Below are positions 27,489-37,060 of a DNA stretch of 64,000 nucleotides, in pieces. The DNA comes from Gigantopelta aegis (lineage: Eukaryota; Mollusca; Gastropoda; Neomphalida; Peltospiridae), in NCBI RefSeq assembly GCF_016097555.1, contig NC_054701.1, positions 30,677,707 through 30,741,706 on the forward strand, in the 5' to 3' direction. Position 1 is the first letter of the stretch, and every line of letters starts with the position of its first letter. A program made the position numbers and the translations under genes. The notes below the pieces were generated by a model. That model saw nothing but the letters and a program-made list of their open reading frames with translations, made no database searches and was not told the DNA's origin.

Positions 27489-30099
27489 TTGGTTTATACT
27501 CTTTTTTTTTTTTTTTTTTTTAATTGTTGAGTTTATTTTTAATGTTGTTCATTTCGACAACCAGTGTTTCGATTAGTGCTTTTAACTCGGTTATCTGGGT
27601 TTGCTCATTGGTTTTTACTTTCGCCGCGTAGGTTATTTTGGTTGTTACTGGTTTTGGCGTTGGGTAGGTTGTTACTGGTTGTTTTGGTTGCTCTTTCCTA
27701 TTATTTAGCTGTCTAAGCGCACGCTGGTAATGGTGGCATGTGTCATCGTGGGCCATGTGCCTGCTTAAACAGTTGGGGCATTGGATCGGTCGGGTGCATG
27801 GCGAGTTACGGGAGCTTCTGGGGTGCTTTTGGCCGCACCTGTAGCAGGTGGGCTGCTCCTTATATGTTTACATTTGTTGGCGCCATGGCCCCATTGCTGG
27901 CAGTTGAAACATTTGGATGGTTTTATCTCGTAAGGTAACAGTTGGTATTGGCGGCTTTGTATGAATATATATTTGCTTTTGGTTTCTGCTGTGATAAGCA
28001 CATACCCGTTGGTCCATGTTGTGGCCTCGGTGACGTTGAGTTCAGGGTTGTTAAATTTTAGGCGCTTGGTTTCGTGGGTTGGAAGGGGGTATAATTTGAT
28101 TAGCCATTTGGAAGTTTGGATTTCGGGTTTTGGTGGTTATGGGTATCCAGGGGGGTGGTTGGGCGGGTTGGGTTTTCCTGCAGGGTGGTTGAGGGGTTGG
28201 CAGGACTTGCTAGGGTTGGGGTGGGGGTAGTAGAGGGTGGGTTGGTTGGTTGGGAAGCTGGTGGGTCCCGTTGAGGTTGGGGTGATGGTAGTAGCGGGTG
28301 GGTGGGTTGGGGCCTGCTGGGGTAGGGGTTGTAGAGGGTGGGTGGGGGAGGGTGGTTGTGGGTTCAAGGGCTGGGGTATTGGTGGGGCCTGCTGGGGTAG
28401 GGGTTATAGAGGGTGGGTGGGAGGGGGTGGAGGTGTGTTCAGGGGCTGGGGTAGTGGTGGGGGTAAGGGAGGGTGGGGGGGATAGTGTTGGAGAAGGTGA
28501 TGGTGAGAGGGGTGGTTTGGTTGGTTGGCGGAGTGGTTTTACAGGGTTTCTTGCTGACTATCGTTACTGTCTTTTTGGTGAATTGCCCTAGTTTATGCCC
28601 CCTGGGTTTTAGGAAATTGGTTGCTTTGAGGTTATTTTTAATTGGGCTCCTGTTTTTTTTTTATCGCGGTAGGTCGGGGTGGGGGGGGGGGCAGTTTGCT
28701 TGTTGGGATGCCTTTTGGTTTCCTTGTTGACTTTTTTGGGGCATTGCAATTTTGGCTAATCTTTTTATCGCCCCTCCGCAGACAGTTGTTTTGGTTTGCT
28801 GTCAGCTGCCCTGACGGCGGGTTCGTAGCTGCGGGGGGGGGGGGGGGCAGTTTGATTGTTGGGATGCCTGTTTGGTTTCTTGTTGACTTTTTTGGGGCTA
28901 TGCCGTTTGGTTTAGTTTGTTTGCTTTTCACAATTGTTGGGGGCGTGGACTCCTGTGTTGTCTGCCAGTCGCCCCTCCGCAGACAGTTGGTTTGGTTTTT
29001 TTTTTTTTTCCCGGGCTGTCAGCTGCCATGACGGCGGGTGCGACTGTTTTGTCAGGGTCCGTTGTTGTCTGCTGGCTGTCCATTGGTGACGTGCTGACGT
29101 TGGCTGTTGGCAGTTTTTTCCCTGTCTTGCGGGTTGGCGCGGCTGGTTTATGAGTTTGAGGGGGTGGTGGAGAGGGGGACCTGGGGGAGACAGTTGTCTC
29201 GCTAGTTTCGTCCACTGCTTCTGTTAGGTCAGGTATAAGGTTTAACGTGCGTATATACCACGAAGGTTTCACACACGCCTGTCCTGGGCTTAATCTCTGG
29301 CCTTTGCCAGTGACTAAGTCCAGGACAAGGGGGGGGGGGGGGGGGGGGGATTGAGTTTGAAATGGTCGGAATTTGGAATAAGTATTTAGCTTAGCTTAGT
29401 AACTGGTTTAACGTGTCCATATACCACTAGGGATTCGAACACGCCTATCCCGAGTCCGGCATCCGATAGGATCGGGGGTCTGACTCGGGACAGGGATAAC
29501 CTAACAAATAGGGTCAATTTTGAAATTTACATCCAAAAATTAAATAGTGGGCCTTTAAAATTTTGATGCGCATCTCTAATTAAAAATAATAATTCTACTC
29601 ATGAAATTTGGTCGCTAGATTAGATCGGGCGGTCAAAAAGAAATTAGATAACTAGGGCCTCGAACACGCTCATCCTGAGTAACCTCCGACAAGATCGGTG
29701 GCCTGACTCTGGATGGGGGGGGGCGAGCTGATGAGGGGTCCGGTGGTCAAGTTCGGGACTTCGTGCTTCCTGTCCATAATAGCTGGTATGACCTGGTGGT
29801 AGCCGGCACCGAAGATAGCCTTGACGATCCTGTGGATGGTCTGGCTATCCATCTCTCGTAGCAGGATCGCTTGTCGGTAGCAGTCTCGGCGCCGGTGGGT
29901 CACAACGAGTCCCGAGTGGCCTTCCTTGGTCCGGAGATGGTGTAGTTCGTACTCGGTACCATCCTGCAGTGGTCTCCAGGCCTGGTTGAGGAACTTCCCC
30001 ATCAGCTTGCCGGGGTCGGTGGTGTCCCCCTGCACGCAATGCCGGAACGCTGGCTTGATCTTCTTGACTTGAAGCTTCCATGCGTCTTCCGGCTGGGCT

Positions 30100-30144
<45 letters not shown>

Positions 30145-32954
30145 ACGTTGTCGGCTCGGCGGCTTGTCCGTGTCTGGCTGGATGGCAGGTGTAGTAGCCT
30201 TGCGCAGGCGTGGCGTGGAAGTCGACGCAGGGGGCGGTGGCGGCGACTGAGCCATGGCGGTGTTCAGTAGGCCTGCCGTAGCGTCCAAGGTGGTCTCCGC
30301 TGGTGGCATCGTCCTCCTCTTCGGCGAAGTTTCATTAAAAAAGACAGTCGTACAACTACTAATCAATGTTACATGTCTATCCACAAATTATTTATTTAAT
30401 TATTTATGTATTTATTTATTTACTTATTTATTTATTTATCTTATTTTATCTATTTATTATTTTATTTTATTTTATTTTCACTATCATTTATATCAGATAC
30501 ATACAACTTCGCTTGAAATAATATCTGATATTTACGAAGTTACGGTATTGCCAGGGACAGACTTTAGCGTGGACATGACGCAACTATCTGGTTGGGGGAC
30601 ACAGTCTCTAGCTCAAATTTCATGTGTATCATTTAAGTTTATTCCAAATACCGAACAAATTTTTTAATAACTTGGTGAAAAGAAATCCCGACAAGAATTC
30701 TGAATGTATTTATCTATATAATGCTTTATAAATATTTAAATCATGTTAAATACAATAAATATCTGCATACATACACGCACGCACACATTAATATTATTTC
30801 AGCCCATATCCGATATTTATTGCGTACGAATCCGAACTGATGGTTTGTCGGGCGTTAACAACCAAATATTTTTTATTTCGTGATAAGCAATAATTCACAA
30901 AGGTCTCCAATAAGTCTTGTTGGATGTCGACAGAATTTTTGGGTTCGCTACTGATAGAATAATTAATCATGGAGATATTCACATTCCTATTGCGTGGCCT
31001 CCCATTGTGTATGCCCCACAGTATCAGTATCAGTAAATCGCAAATTCTAACAATAAAAATGACTAAAAACAAAACAATAACAACTGTATGATCAACAGAA
31101 TGAACAAGATTGAGAGAATTAATGTTCCTCAGTGATTAATGGACCTTCCTGGAAATTGTGAAAATCGAGAATGACACCCCACGAACGTGTACGGGGCAAC
31201 TACATGATGCATGTGCAAACTACGGAATGTGTTTCGGTGTGTTGATAAACAGACCTGAACGTTCTTTACTAGGATGACTGTAGTCAAAACGTATGTTCGG
31301 TCTAATAGTTGATATTAACATTAATATTTCAGGTTCCCCTACTTTTTTGAAGAGTATAATTATATTGTATAAAACCGGCCTCGATGGCGTAGTCGTTAGG
31401 CCATCGGTCTACAGGCTGGTAGGTATTGGGTTCGGATCCCAGTCGAGGCATGGGGCTTTTAATCCAGATACCGACTCCAAACCCCGAGTGAGTGCTCCGC
31501 AAGGCTCAATGGGTAGGTGTGAACCACTTGCACCGACCAGTGATCCATAACTGGTTCAATAAAGGCCATGGTTTGTGCTATCCTGCCTGTGGGAAACGCA
31601 AATAAAAGATCCCTTGCTGCTAATCAGAAAGAGTAGCCCATGAAGTGGCGACAGCGGGTTTCCTCTCTCAATATCTGTGTGGTCCTTATCCATATGTCTG
31701 ACGCCATATAACCGTAAATAAAATGTGTTGAGTGCGTCGTTAAATAAAACATTTCTTTCTTTATATTGTATAAACGAAATTGTATATGACACCGGTTAAA
31801 TCTGCTATAACGAGGCCACCTTGCTTAACAGTTTCCATATATGAAAAACAACCTTTCTTCGTACAGACGCTTATAATTATACCGGCGTCTTATACTAAGA
31901 CAACCTGTAACTTCTGGGGCGGATCCGCTATTTTGTAAAGGAGGGGTCACACAATTTTAAAAAGGGCATTTTGTGTTTATCAGAGGCAAATGAGCCGAAC
32001 TAAAAACATTTTTTTAGCAAGATCTCTTGGTGGGTTCGAGGGGGGGGGGGGGGGGGGGGGTTTGCTTCCAGGAAATATTTCAAATAAAGATGCCCAGAGA
32101 CACGTTTACTGGACAATTTAGTGTTAATTATTGTGAATGATGAATTTAAAAAATGTAATAAAAAGAGCACTTTAAACGGGCGGAGAGTGGCGGGTCACGG
32201 AACCCTTGTAACCCATTCTGGATCTGTCAATGTTGATGATAAACCCTAAGTATTGTAGGTAAGCTAAGTAAGGTTATACAATGTACATAAAACAGCGAGT
32301 GTACAAACTTATAGTTCGTCCCATAATCCCGCCTTTTTTCATACAATTGAATTTACTACAAGTTATTTATTTCTTAGACGATTGTTTTGTAACTTGAACA
32401 CAAAAAAACGTATTTGTTTGTTATTTCCAAAACACTTTTAATTTTCTTCTTACGTCATACCAAACTGAAATTATTAACAAAAAAACCCCCAATTTTATAG
32501 AAGAATTAGACGGACTGTAAGTAAGTTTATACTTAAGGCTCAAATACAAAATAGTATACATACTTAATTTGACATTTGTCATTTCAATTTTATATTCACG
32601 ATTGACATTAATATTAATTAACTAAATGTGTATTTATGTACTGGCATTGTTCTGTATTTATGTGTGGGACACTCTGTGAAGTGATCGCCAATCCAAATAC
32701 ACATATCCGTATCTGTATTCGTTTATCGTGGCAGCTCCTTGGAAACTGGCGTTGGTTGGCCTGCACTCTAAACCTGACGACGCCGTCGAGGAGATCGGAT
32801 ACCTGAACGTCGTGGACGCCGAGGTAGAGGCGGAGTTCAACACGACGGTGAGCGGTTTATTATTCGAGTTGCGCGTGACATAACGGTATTGCCAGGGACA
32901 GAATTTAGCGTGGACATGACGCAACTATCTGGTTGGGGACACAGTCTCTAGCTG

Positions 32955-32985
<31 letters not shown>

Positions 32986-33339
32986 AGCCATATATTTATT
33001 TTTATATAGAGTAGGACCAAAAAAAAAAGAAGAAAAAAAAAAGAAGGAGAATATTAAAGAAGAAAAGTAATGTTTGTCGTCAAGTGGGGAAAGCAAGCAC
33101 AGGTCGACCACCCGAACCTCCACCCCCGGCTCCGCGCAACATAGTCATTAGTGGGAAAAGCAGGCACAGGTCGACCACCCCAACCTCCACCCCCGGCTCC
33201 GCGCAACATAGTCATTAGTGCGTAATTTAACAGCAAATGGACACTTTGCTATATAGTCTTGAGTTCGGACTTTATATGTGGTCTCCAACCAACCAACCAA
33301 CCAACACAGACACAGACACAGACAGACAGACAGACATAC

Positions 33340-33433
<94 letters not shown>

Positions 33434-35234
33434 ACACACACACACAGACACACTAACAAACTCATCAACAACAACAGTTTTAGTAAATGAGTTTACACAG
33501 TTTTAACTATTTACCGACAATGTTTTCTAGAACATTCTGTTTCTTGGCGACCTGAATGCGGCCTGCAACTACGCCAGCGCCGCCGAGCTGAGCCACACGG
33601 AGATCTTCACCAACTCCGACTACAGCGTGCTCATAAGCAGGAGCAAGGATACCACCACCAAGAGCAGCACATGCGCATACGACAGGTTCGCCACTCCACA
33701 CAGTTCATAACGTGTAGAGCGATAGTTTAAACCTGGAATGATTTATAGTTAAGTTCATTTAGTTGATCTGGGGAAATCAGGTGTGCAGTATAACAAAAGG
33801 TCTGTATGCCTCATTCCACCTTGAAAGTTTCCGTAACTTAAAGATATCTAACCAAGACAAATGTTAGCCCATATTTTGATGCCATTTCCATAAGCGTCAG
33901 GTACGAGGGATGGGAATGGTGATGATGATGAAGGCGAATGATTTCTCCTCCCACCAAACTCTAAAGCTGGAGTGACCAAATTTGCAAAGACCGTGTTACG
34001 TGTTGTTCTGTCTGTGAGAAATTGGTTATAAAAGATCCATTATTGCTAATGAGCTAAGGTTACTCAATGTGACTGCAAGCGTGTTCAATCTCACATTTTC
34101 TTTACCAAGTGTGGCATTTGTTAGACATTTAATGCCATCAAACAAAATACCCTTTCACACAAATACGCTTTCTTTCCAATTATTGTTGTTTATCATCATC
34201 ACCATTATCATCATCCTTATCATCAGCACCACATTTTTGTTCTCCTATTTTTTCTTTCCTTCAGTTTCTTTCGTGTTTCTTTCTTTATTCAGGTAATATT
34301 TTCATATACTTACCATTTGTGACACCCAATAGCCGATGTGTATTTTTGTGCTGGGGAGTCGTTAAACATTCATTCATTCATTCATTCATTATTCAGGTAA
34401 TGTAGATATGTATGTTTACAGTGAACGGGTTCCGTTGTGTATTATAGAATCATTGCTAAAGGGTCAAGACTGAAGAGCGCTATAGTGTCTGCCGGCGTGT
34501 TTGATTTCAAATCTGCATACAGTCTGACCCAACAAGAGGTATGTCATTTAAAGTCGCAATGTCGAGTAGTTTGTAATATTAAAGTGTTCAGTTTAGTTTT
34601 CCTCCGATGATGTGTCCTTCTTCTATAGCCTACCCGTTTGCTGCATGTGTAATCTATGCGTGCTAATCGGCTTTCGACGTATTATCTCTAACGTATAAGG
34701 CGATTGGCAACGTTCATTGATGCCGGAAACACACGAGTGTCTTAAAGCTGTAGTTCAAATTTGCGAGATTTTTTAAATTTTATCTTTTTTTTGTTCAAGT
34801 CAATTACATAATTACTCATATTCGAAATTCCTTTGTTAACCTTCAAGATGCCTTTTTGATGTTTTAAAAAAATTATTAGATGTAGTTTTACTCATGTAAT
34901 TTATAAAACATTTATAAGCTGCTTTAAAAAAATACTTTGTTACTTTCTCATGAGTGGATTCAGAAGTAACTATTTTTAGACTAAGTGCCATAATCATAAT
35001 TATGCTTAACCTGAAATAGGCTAGTCGTAGTTTGAAATATCAAAAGGTAATTGCCGTTAACCAAGTATTCCATTCCTTCCCCTTAAACTAAGTTATCACC
35101 CATTTTTACCATTTCTTCACAATCCCTTCTTAGTAATATATATATTTTATTGAATGTAATATGTGTTCTCATTTCAGACAGTGGTGGTGAGCGACCATTT
35201 TCCAGTGGAAATTACGCTATCTTCAAGTCTGTAG
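14153..35234 (+). CDS. Secreted DNase I family endonuclease (8 coding exons)
   Basis: Coding exons: 14153-14299, 17443-17531, 18450-18530, 20422-20528, 32735-32847, 33531-33685, 34448-34538, 35178-35234. All have GT/AG borders and matching phases, and together give 840 nt, or 279 residues plus stop, close to vertebrate DNase I precursors. The family hydrolyses DNA endonucleolytically using divalent metal ions and is normally secreted. Residues 1-21 form a signal peptide (hydrophobic core LCLLAMVVCVA) before HYKIAAFNIQTFG. Expected catalytic and metal residues are present: Glu61 (IQEIRD), His152 (GLHSKP), Asp186 and Asn188 (GDLNAAC), Asp230 (CAYDR), Asp267-His268 (SDHFPVE). Cys191 and Cys227 correspond to the conserved disulphide; the second, small-loop cysteine pair of vertebrate DNase I is absent. 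The first coding exon is preceded by TTATTACAG, suggesting a separate 5' UTR exon. Introns 1 and 4 are inflated by repeats. The reading frame shows no lesion, so the gene is probably functional. Which DNase I paralogue it is cannot be told by eye. Confidence 0.93.
14487..17393. repeat. ~2.9 kb CAT/CCA trinucleotide array in DNase intron 1
   Basis: Blocks of CAT and of ACC alternate with CATAAC and CTATCACC punctuation, forming a higher-order pattern of about 45-60 bp. Because almost every step is a triplet, both strands stay open for hundreds of codons (Ile/Thr-rich on plus, Met/Val-rich on minus). These are not genes. The array lies wholly between DNase coding exons 1 and 2 and makes up most of that intron. 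Its length in a real genome copy is likely to vary. Confidence 0.95.
17652..17785 (-). mobile_element. SINE family C head fragment
   Basis: The minus-strand sequence has GGTAGGTACAGGGTTCGCAGCCCGGTACC followed in order by the AGTTTTAACGACTCAATGGGTAGGTGT body. Fuller copies are at 20560-20757 and in the duplicated block at 1.9-2.9 kb. It lies in DNase intron 2. Confidence 0.65.
18328..18445. repeat. AT/ATT microsatellite and T-rich run before exon 3
   Basis: TA repeats (18331-18357), TTA repeats (18358-18390), TA repeats again (18391-18418) and a T run lead directly into the TTTTTGCAG acceptor of DNase exon 3. The T-rich end may serve as the polypyrimidine tract of that acceptor. Confidence 0.9.
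18678..18820. mobile_element. MITE, CAGGGGCGGATCC ends
   Basis: The left end CAGGGGCGGATCCAGGA and the right end, reading CAAAGACGGATCCAAGG on the opposite strand, form imperfect terminal inverted repeats around a non-coding centre. It lies in DNase intron 3 and belongs to the same group as 7098-7246. Confidence 0.65.
19250..19545 (+). mobile_element. SINE family B, diverged plus-strand copy
   Basis: The body and tail are recognisable: CTACGACTGGTATATCAAAG, GCCGTAGTATGTGCTGTCCT, then GTGGTGTCGTTAAAAAATTC. The head around 19250-19300 is diverged. The copy lies inside DNase intron 3. Confidence 0.7.
20262..20318. repeat. (GA)n microsatellite in DNase intron 3
   Basis: A near-perfect GA run lies about 100 bp upstream of DNase exon 4. 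A similar GA run at 33345-33430 lies about 100 bp upstream of exon 6. Confidence 0.95.
20560..21290. mobile_element. Cluster of SINE fragments in DNase intron 4
   Basis: 20560-20757 is a family C SINE on the minus strand (head GGCCTCCGTGGTGTGGTTAG). 20955-21056 is a family C tail on the plus strand, with TGTCCTGGACAGGCAG and ending AATAAGTTGAAATGAAATG. 21060-21285 is a family A-like body and tail on the minus strand, joined to the middle part of family B (CATTCGTGGTGCACTGGCTG). A further family C tail fragment is near 21415-21460. Confidence 0.65.
21900..22760 (-). mobile_element. Probable retroelement-derived segment with G-runs
   Basis: A hairpin-like block around 22019-22080 (CGCACGCCTGTCGTGGGCAC ... 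CCAAGACAGGAAAGG, followed by a G run) resembles the repeated blocks at 29276-29340 in the 5' part of the LINE. A minus-strand frame from 22632 to 22363 (89 codons, starting MHPGEAEQKNIGRPY) has coding-like composition, but I do not recognise its product. It may be the 5' region of a second copy of the same retroelement. The assignment is uncertain. Confidence 0.35.
22761..23460. other. No gene recognised between retroelement segments
   Basis: Unassigned DNA in DNase intron 4 with C and G runs near 22853 and 22898. The segment ending GGTTATGAGTGCCTATTATT at about 23446-23466 recurs at 23800-23820, so the right edge contains a partial duplication of the LINE 3' end. Confidence 0.4.
23829..27402 (-). 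pseudogene. LINE ORF2: endonuclease, RT, RNase H (frameshifted)
   Basis: 27402-26623 encodes the APE-type endonuclease, with LQWNAKGL, VGDFNSHSPLWGG and SDHLPI. The usual catalytic Glu of the I-Q-E segment is Ala here (IQANW). 26256-25915 is the linker and start of RT. 25955-25386 carries RT motifs SYRPITLTS, NVQSGFRTKHSTIDQ and FIDIEKAFD. A frameshift near 25475 precedes GIPQGS and LFADD (about 25319-25330), after which 25270-24425 continues through the RT thumb to IYTDG, the start of RNase H, and then a stop. Beyond the stop, further RNase H-like sequence (ELTTIYEAL, VIFSDSLSSIQSL) is in a shifted frame. The end carries CDCGTWEDMKHYLLDC, a Cys/His cluster, with the stop at 23829. The large frame gaps mark it as a pseudogene. 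Confidence 0.85.
27520..29272 (-). pseudogene. LINE ORF1 gag-like protein with zinc knuckles (broken)
   Basis: Three Cys/His clusters are visible: CFNCQQWGHGANKC (about 27885-27930), CYRCGQKHPR...SPC, and CPNCLSRHMAHDDTC (about 27735-27785). A frameshift near 27866 separates the first from the others. The C-terminal end (27520-27756) is a short, possibly coiled segment ELKALIETLVVEMNNIKN. Upstream, 28137-29272 is strongly Pro-rich on this strand (G-rich on plus), with several frame changes at G or C runs. Gag proteins of LINEs bind the element's RNA. Some of the frame breaks lie in homopolymers and could be sequencing errors. Confidence 0.75.
29276..29720. repeat. Three hairpin-like blocks in the LINE 5' region
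   Basis: Blocks at about 29276-29330, 29430-29500 and 29665-29720 each open with CACGCCTGTCC, CACGCCTATCC or CACGCTCATCC and close with a roughly complementary segment (CCAGGACAAGG, CTCGGGACAGGG, CTCTGGATGGGG). Each can form a stem of about 8-11 bp. The first and third run into G tracts. A similar block lies near 22019-22080. They may be structured 5' UTR elements of the retrotransposon. Confidence 0.5.
29670..30384 (-). pseudogene. LINE-associated N-terminal gag-like frame, split by a G run
   Basis: From 30384, or from an internal ATG near 30309 (MPPAETTLDATAGLL), the minus frame is Pro/Ser/Thr-rich and then enters a G run on the plus strand (about 30102-30142, poly-Pro). After it the protein-like sequence continues in another frame to 29670 (KLMGKFLNQAWRPLQDGTEY ... 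IHRIVKAIFGAGYHQVIP). This looks like one original ORF broken at the homopolymer. Either it is the N-terminal part of ORF1 or a separate leader ORF. The family is not recognised. Confidence 0.45.
30541..30613. repeat. 73-bp segment duplicated at 32882-32953
   Basis: The two copies, 2.3 kb apart in the same orientation, differ at only about two positions (ACTTTAGCG versus AATTTAGCG and one G in a G run). The second starts 34 bp after the end of DNase exon 5 and runs straight into a G tract. In one frame the segment could encode VLPGTDFSVDMTQLSGWGTQ, but no stop-free larger exon or splice sites support translation. Confidence 0.8.
30614..31374. other. No gene recognised in DNase intron 4
   Basis: AT-rich DNA without a supported exon or repeat. 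A 92-codon minus-strand frame near 30794-31072 has no recognisable feature and was not called. Confidence 0.5.
31375..31763 (+). mobile_element. SINE family A, full-length plus-strand copy
   Basis: Starts CCGGCCTCGATGGCGTAG, has the B-box-like GGGTTCGGATCCCAGTC, and ends GTGCGTCGTTAAATAAAACA with TTTCTTTC. Copies at 13166-13536 (minus) and the head of 42156-42565 match it. It lies in DNase intron 4, so it is transcribed in sense orientation with the gene. Confidence 0.88.
31915..32228. mobile_element. MITE-like element, GGGGCGGATCC start
   Basis: Left end GGGGCGGATCCGCTATTTT; right end on the opposite strand GACAGATCCAGAATGGG. The interior includes a G run at 32040-32060. The inverted ends are weaker than in the other copies, so the boundaries are approximate. 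Confidence 0.5.
33090..33228. repeat. Two-copy 69-bp tandem duplication
   Basis: The segment AGCACAGGTCGACCACCC...CATAGTCATTAGTG occurs twice in direct succession with about three differences. It lies in DNase intron 5 between a G run (32954-32983) and the GA microsatellite. Confidence 0.85.
33345..33440. repeat. (GA)n(CA)n microsatellite in DNase intron 5
   Basis: GACA repeats grade into a long GA run and then a CA run. Reading frames of Arg-Glu or Ser-Leu repeats here are artefacts. Confidence 0.95.
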
Positions 35235-35434
35235 TACTGTTGTGCTATTAAATGACTCATAGCTAATAATACTAAACAAATTAATAACAAAGACAGGAGC
35301 TCTGTTAATTGGCAAAGGCATCTTTAGTACCATATAATTATAATTGAATTAATCTCGTCGACAACTGACGACCTATAACAATTTCAAAAGTATGGTGACA
35401 TTCTTGCCACATTTTGTAAACATTTTTACAATGT

Positions 35435-35463
35435 AATAAAGCAATAATTTATGATACAATAAA
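35435..35463 (+). terminator. Polyadenylation signals of the DNase gene
   Basis: AATAAA occurs at 35435-35440 and again at 35458-35463, about 200-230 nt after the stop codon of the DNase I-like gene. Either could direct 3' end formation. Confidence 0.6.
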
Positions 35464-36310
35464 GCAATAATTATATTTTCACGATAATGTTTAATTATTT
35501 ATTTATTCATTTCGTAATTATTATATCGATGACTGACAACCAGGCTGGTTATTTCCAAAATCATAGTTTTAGGAAAAACATTTTATTTTAAAAAAGTATG
35601 ATAAATCCCACCAAAAGAAGCAATTTTATTTATTTATGCAAATTATATATGGTAAAACGGCGCGGTCAGTCTATTTCTCGTTCCAGCCAATGCTCCACAA
35701 CATGTATATTCGCCAACAAACTCCATTATTAAAAAAGAAGAAACAAAATGCGATCTATATTGGACTATCATGATTTTTGCAAATAAAGATTGGACCTAAC
35801 CAGTGCGTGTTGTCAGTCTTCAATGTGGGTCTTATTATGTGTCTAATATATGTGTGATACACTAATTACATTTTTTGAATACATGTAATAATTTTAAAAA
35901 AAAATCTTAAATGACACATTGAAATATTTCACCTAAATTTGACATGAGTTGTGAATAAAAGAAAGTATAATTTTTAATTCCATTGATGAGTCGATTAGTA
36001 ACAATAAAAAAATTGTATAAGAATTTGTTCATTATTCACTTCAAATAATGTTGATTATTTAAATAAAATAAAAAACATTCTCAGTAATAATAAAGTTTAG
36101 TGGCAAAACCTCGAGAGCACGACCTCCATATCCTCCCACCAATGCCACCCCACCCCACCACCACCACCACCACCATCGACGGTCCTGAGTATACAGTTAT
36201 ATACTAAAACTGTATGTGCTCGTGGGGAGCATAAATGGCGCACAAAAAAGGTGATAATTAAAAACATACCAAATCCCCCAACCCAACACCAACCGCTCAG
36301 GTTAGAATCC
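35464..36310. other. Intergenic, no gene recognised
   Basis: AT-rich DNA after the DNase gene with a CCACC run near 36145-36175. Nothing coding is apparent on either strand. Confidence 0.5.
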
Positions 36311-36530
36311 GGGCTGAGTTCAGTCAGACCGAGCAGAAAAACGTTCGCTAGACTGGTTTAAGCACTTTACAATAAACCAAATGGCCACGTCAGGAACCAA
36401 TCAAATAGTTTGCGAAACGTTTGCTGGCTGAACTTGGGCAGATGTTACGATTGAAAAAATTATTGTTAAAATCATTGTCAGGTCCTTAACTCTAAACTAA
36501 TGCATAACACTTATGTCAGGGCCGTACTCT

Positions 36531-36579
<49 letters not shown>

Positions 36580-36870
36580 CAGCCCCCTGAAAATCTCACC
36601 TTTTTTTTTTTACTCCAGGAAATAGCATACACATCTCGGGGTTTAATTTGTACAGTGTTTCATTTGTTTATAAAAAGTAGTGTCCCCCCAGGATTTTGAT
36701 CAGGGTACTGCCCTGTATGTGTTTTTGCCCCAAGTTCAGCTAACAGATATTTTACTAACGTTCGCGAACTATTTGATTGGTTCCCAACGTGGCCATTTGG
36801 TTTACTGTGAAGCACATAAACCAGTACAGAGGACGTTTTTCTGCTAGGTCTGGCTGAATTGAAACATTTG
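36311..36870. mobile_element. Foldback element with ~120-bp inverted arms
   Basis: The left arm (about 36311-36432) contains AGCAGAAAAACGTTCGC, AAACCAAATGGCCACG and GGAACCAATCAAATAGTT. The right arm (about 36738-36865) contains the same blocks, in the same order, on the opposite strand. The centre holds a G run of about 45 bases (36533-36576) and some C- and T-rich DNA. No ORF is present. It is probably a non-autonomous DNA transposon. Confidence 0.7.
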
Positions 36871-37060
36871 TGATTCATAGTATTGTTACATTTTGGTCTC
36901 ATTATATATATATTAGTAGACACTCACAAACATAATGCGAACAAAAACACCAGCAGAAAAATCAAACAAACAAAAGAAAAACAAACGTGTGTATCAGAGC
37001 AAGGTGTTATGAAGCACACTTTGAGAACACGTTCTGACCTTCGTCCCCATGTATGGAACG

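Larger units (their letters stand above)
23462..30384 (-). mobile_element. Non-LTR retrotransposon (LINE), nearly full length, decayed
   Basis: Reading right to left, the element has a 5' region with a gag-like start, a proline-rich part, a CCHC zinc-knuckle protein (ORF1), an APE-type endonuclease, reverse transcriptase, RNase H and a terminal Cys/His cluster (ORF2). The 3' UTR ends in an A-rich tail, seen as the T-rich run 23462-23522 on the plus strand. APE endonuclease, RT and RNase H together with a multi-knuckle gag is the layout of I-superfamily LINEs; finer classification needs a tree. It is about 6.9 kb long and lies antisense in DNase intron 4. Frameshifts and stops in both ORFs make this copy non-autonomous, at least as assembled. 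The ends are approximate and no target duplication was identified. Confidence 0.85.

Noticed and set aside
24482-28730. Plus-strand frames over the LINE (for example 25002-25478, 28237-28730)
   Set aside because: They are antisense shadows of the retrotransposon ORFs, and the Gly-rich ones reflect the opposite strand's proline-rich segment.
33148-33506. Ser-Leu and Arg-Glu repeat frames
   Set aside because: They are translations of the GA microsatellite in DNase intron 5.
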